Assembly (NCBI RefSeq): GCF_901875575.1
Contig: NZ_CABFMF010000044.1
Location: forward strand, 1 to 64,000
Direction: 5' to 3'
Source of the DNA: an uncultured Streptococcus sp.
Lineage (GTDB): Bacteria; Bacillota; Bacilli; Lactobacillales; Streptococcaceae
Length of the DNA stretch: 64,000 nucleotides
Shown in pieces: positions 63,027 through 64,000 of this stretch; position 1 is the stretch's first letter; every line of letters starts with the position of its first letter. The notes below the pieces were generated by a model. It did not search any database. It saw only the letters and a list, made by a program, of their open reading frames with translations, and had not been told where the DNA came from. The position numbers and the translations under genes are program-made.

Positions 63027-63986
63027 TTATTGCAATACAAGTGATGCGGCACCTATAACTCCGGCATCGTTTCCAAGAGTCGCAAGAGCCAATTTTGTAG
63101 ATGTGCGCACTTGTGGGAAGCTATTTTCATCGTAGACTTTTTGAACACCTTGTAGAAGGAATTCTCCTGCAGCTGACACACCGCCACCGATAACGATAGT
63201 TGAAGGATTAAGAATCGAACCAATGTTTGCACAAGCAATTCCCAAGTAACGTGAGAAGTTACGATAAACAATCAAGGCAAGATCATCACCTTCTTTTGCC
63301 AAATCAAAGACAGTCTTAGCAGTTACTTCTTCTCCATCATCAATCATACGTTTCAAGGCTGCATCACCTTCGTATTCATCAGCGTAACGACGAGTCAAAT
63401 TGACAATCCCTGTTGCTGAAGCAACTGTCTCAAGGCAACCTTTCTTACCGCAAGTACATGCGATTGGTTGGTCAAAATCAACAGTGATGTGGCCAAGTTC
63501 ACCTGCTGCACCAGCGACACCATGAAGCAATTTACCTTCTGCGACGATACCGCCACCAACACCTGTTCCAAGCGTCATAAAGACAACGTCTGGTTGGTTT
63601 TCACCAGCACCCATCCAACGTTCACCAAGAGCGGCTACGTTGGCATCATTATCGATAAAGAATGGAATGCTCAAGGCTTTTTCAATTTTTTCTTTTATTG
63701 GTTGTAAGGTCTTCCAGTTTAAGTTGTAGGCACCGATAACAGTCCCTTTATCACGATCAACCACACCAGGCGATCCCATACCAATACCTTGAAAATCTGC
63801 TGCTGACAATCCAAGTAGGTCTAAACGATGTGAAATAGATTCAATCATATCGTCTACAATATGACTTCCTTCGTCTAGAATATTCGTTTTAATAGACCAT
63901 TTTTCTTGGATTTCTCCAGCTCTTGTTAAGATTGCAAATTTGATAGAAGTTCCACCAAGGTCAATCCCGATAATCTTTTGACTCAT
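63027..63986 (-). CDS. glcK: glucokinase (ROK family)
   Basis: A 319-residue ROK kinase phosphorylating glucose. The ATP-binding GIDLGGTSIKF (about 7-17), GTGVGGGIVAEG, GELGHITVDF and the zinc motif CTCGKKGCLE are present. AAAAGGAGAAAAG precedes the ATG. The window ends 14 bases upstream. Confidence 0.96.
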   Translation of the reverse strand: MSQKIIGIDLGGTSIKFAILTRAGEIQEKWSIKTNILDEGSHIVDDMIESISHRLDLLGLSAADFQGIGMGSPGVVDRDKGTVIGAYNLNWKTLQPIKEKIEKALSIPFFIDNDANVAALGERWMGAGENQPDVVFMTLGTGVGGGIVAEGKLLHGVAGAAGELGHITVDFDQPIACTCGKKGCLETVASATGIVNLTRRYADEYEGDAALKRMIDDGEEVTAKTVFDLAKEGDDLALIVYRNFSRYLGIACANIGSILNPSTIVIGGGVSAAGEFLLQGVQKVYDENSFPQVRTSTKLALATLGNDAGVIGAASLVLQ

Positions 63987-64000
63987 CTTTTCTCCTTTTA

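Noticed and set aside
1..64000. tRNA, rRNA, CRISPR array, prophage or intact insertion sequence
   Set aside because: No tRNA cloverleaf motifs, 16S/23S signatures, spaced repeats or intact transposase was seen by reading.

Overview
The window looks like the chromosome of a mitis-group Streptococcus (S. pneumoniae, S. pseudopneumoniae or S. mitis). The evidence is low GC, strong AGGAGG ribosome sites, five pneumococcal-type BOX repeats, ciaRH next to pepN, slrA, ezrA, cpsY-like and DUF3042/DUF3165-type streptococcal genes. No rRNA, tRNA, CRISPR or intact insertion sequence was seen. Most of the window is housekeeping, largely on the minus strand, in short operons bounded by clear hairpin-T terminators.

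Region by region. 0.2-4.6 kb holds a BOX, typA with a small membrane gene, rsuA, and a small membrane gene with a G10 tract, rhodanese-like and YqgQ genes. 4.6-10.4 kb holds a NarL/LuxR-type two-component system, an FtsX-type ABC transporter, a 35-residue membrane peptide and two decayed lanthipeptide-like precursor genes. 10.6-20.4 kb holds a CpsY-type LysR regulator, an ABC-F protein, vanZ-like, rlmN, yutD, sodA, holA, pyrDA and gdhA. 20.7-35.7 kb holds ezrA, gyrB, a HAD protein, a DJ-1 protein, rodA, dinG, a U32 protein, a small membrane gene, ciaH-ciaR and pepN. 35.8-45.5 kb holds ASCH, SDR and DUF2829 genes, a PadR pair, metG, a MacAB-like exporter and gor. 45.6-50.1 kb holds a lactococcin-972-type cassette whose bacteriocin gene has lost its start codon, then bioY. 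50.1-64 kb holds a PC4-like gene, an ATP-cone protein, trmD-rimM, a hydrolase, a DMT transporter, a mazG-like pseudogene split by a BOX, the KH gene, rpsP, slrA, an SDR, rnz, hflX, miaA, a DUF3042 gene, thyA and glcK.

The main find is the 4.6-10.4 kb locus. Two adjacent blocks encode paralogous Cys/Ser/Thr-rich core peptides sharing CGxxFTYSYE and NVRC. Both have a frameshift between leader and core, and an ATA codon where the start should be. An AAYACYAGARTTG motif occurs as an inverted repeat at the kinase promoter and again before each block. This suggests a lantibiotic regulon in which sensing and a resistance-type transporter survive while the toxin genes have decayed. With the start-less lactococcin-972 gene near 49 kb, the strain carries two bacteriocin loci whose peptides look broken but whose transport genes look intact.

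Two further themes. Several genes (rsuA, the LysR gene, the HAD gene, dinG, the U32 gene, and an in-frame upstream ATG of slrA) have an extended or plain -10 box 6-9 bases before the ATG and no ribosome site, which predicts leaderless or near-leaderless mRNAs. BOX insertions have shaped genes: one splits mazG, and two supply the stop codon, or part of it, for thyA and the PC4-like gene.
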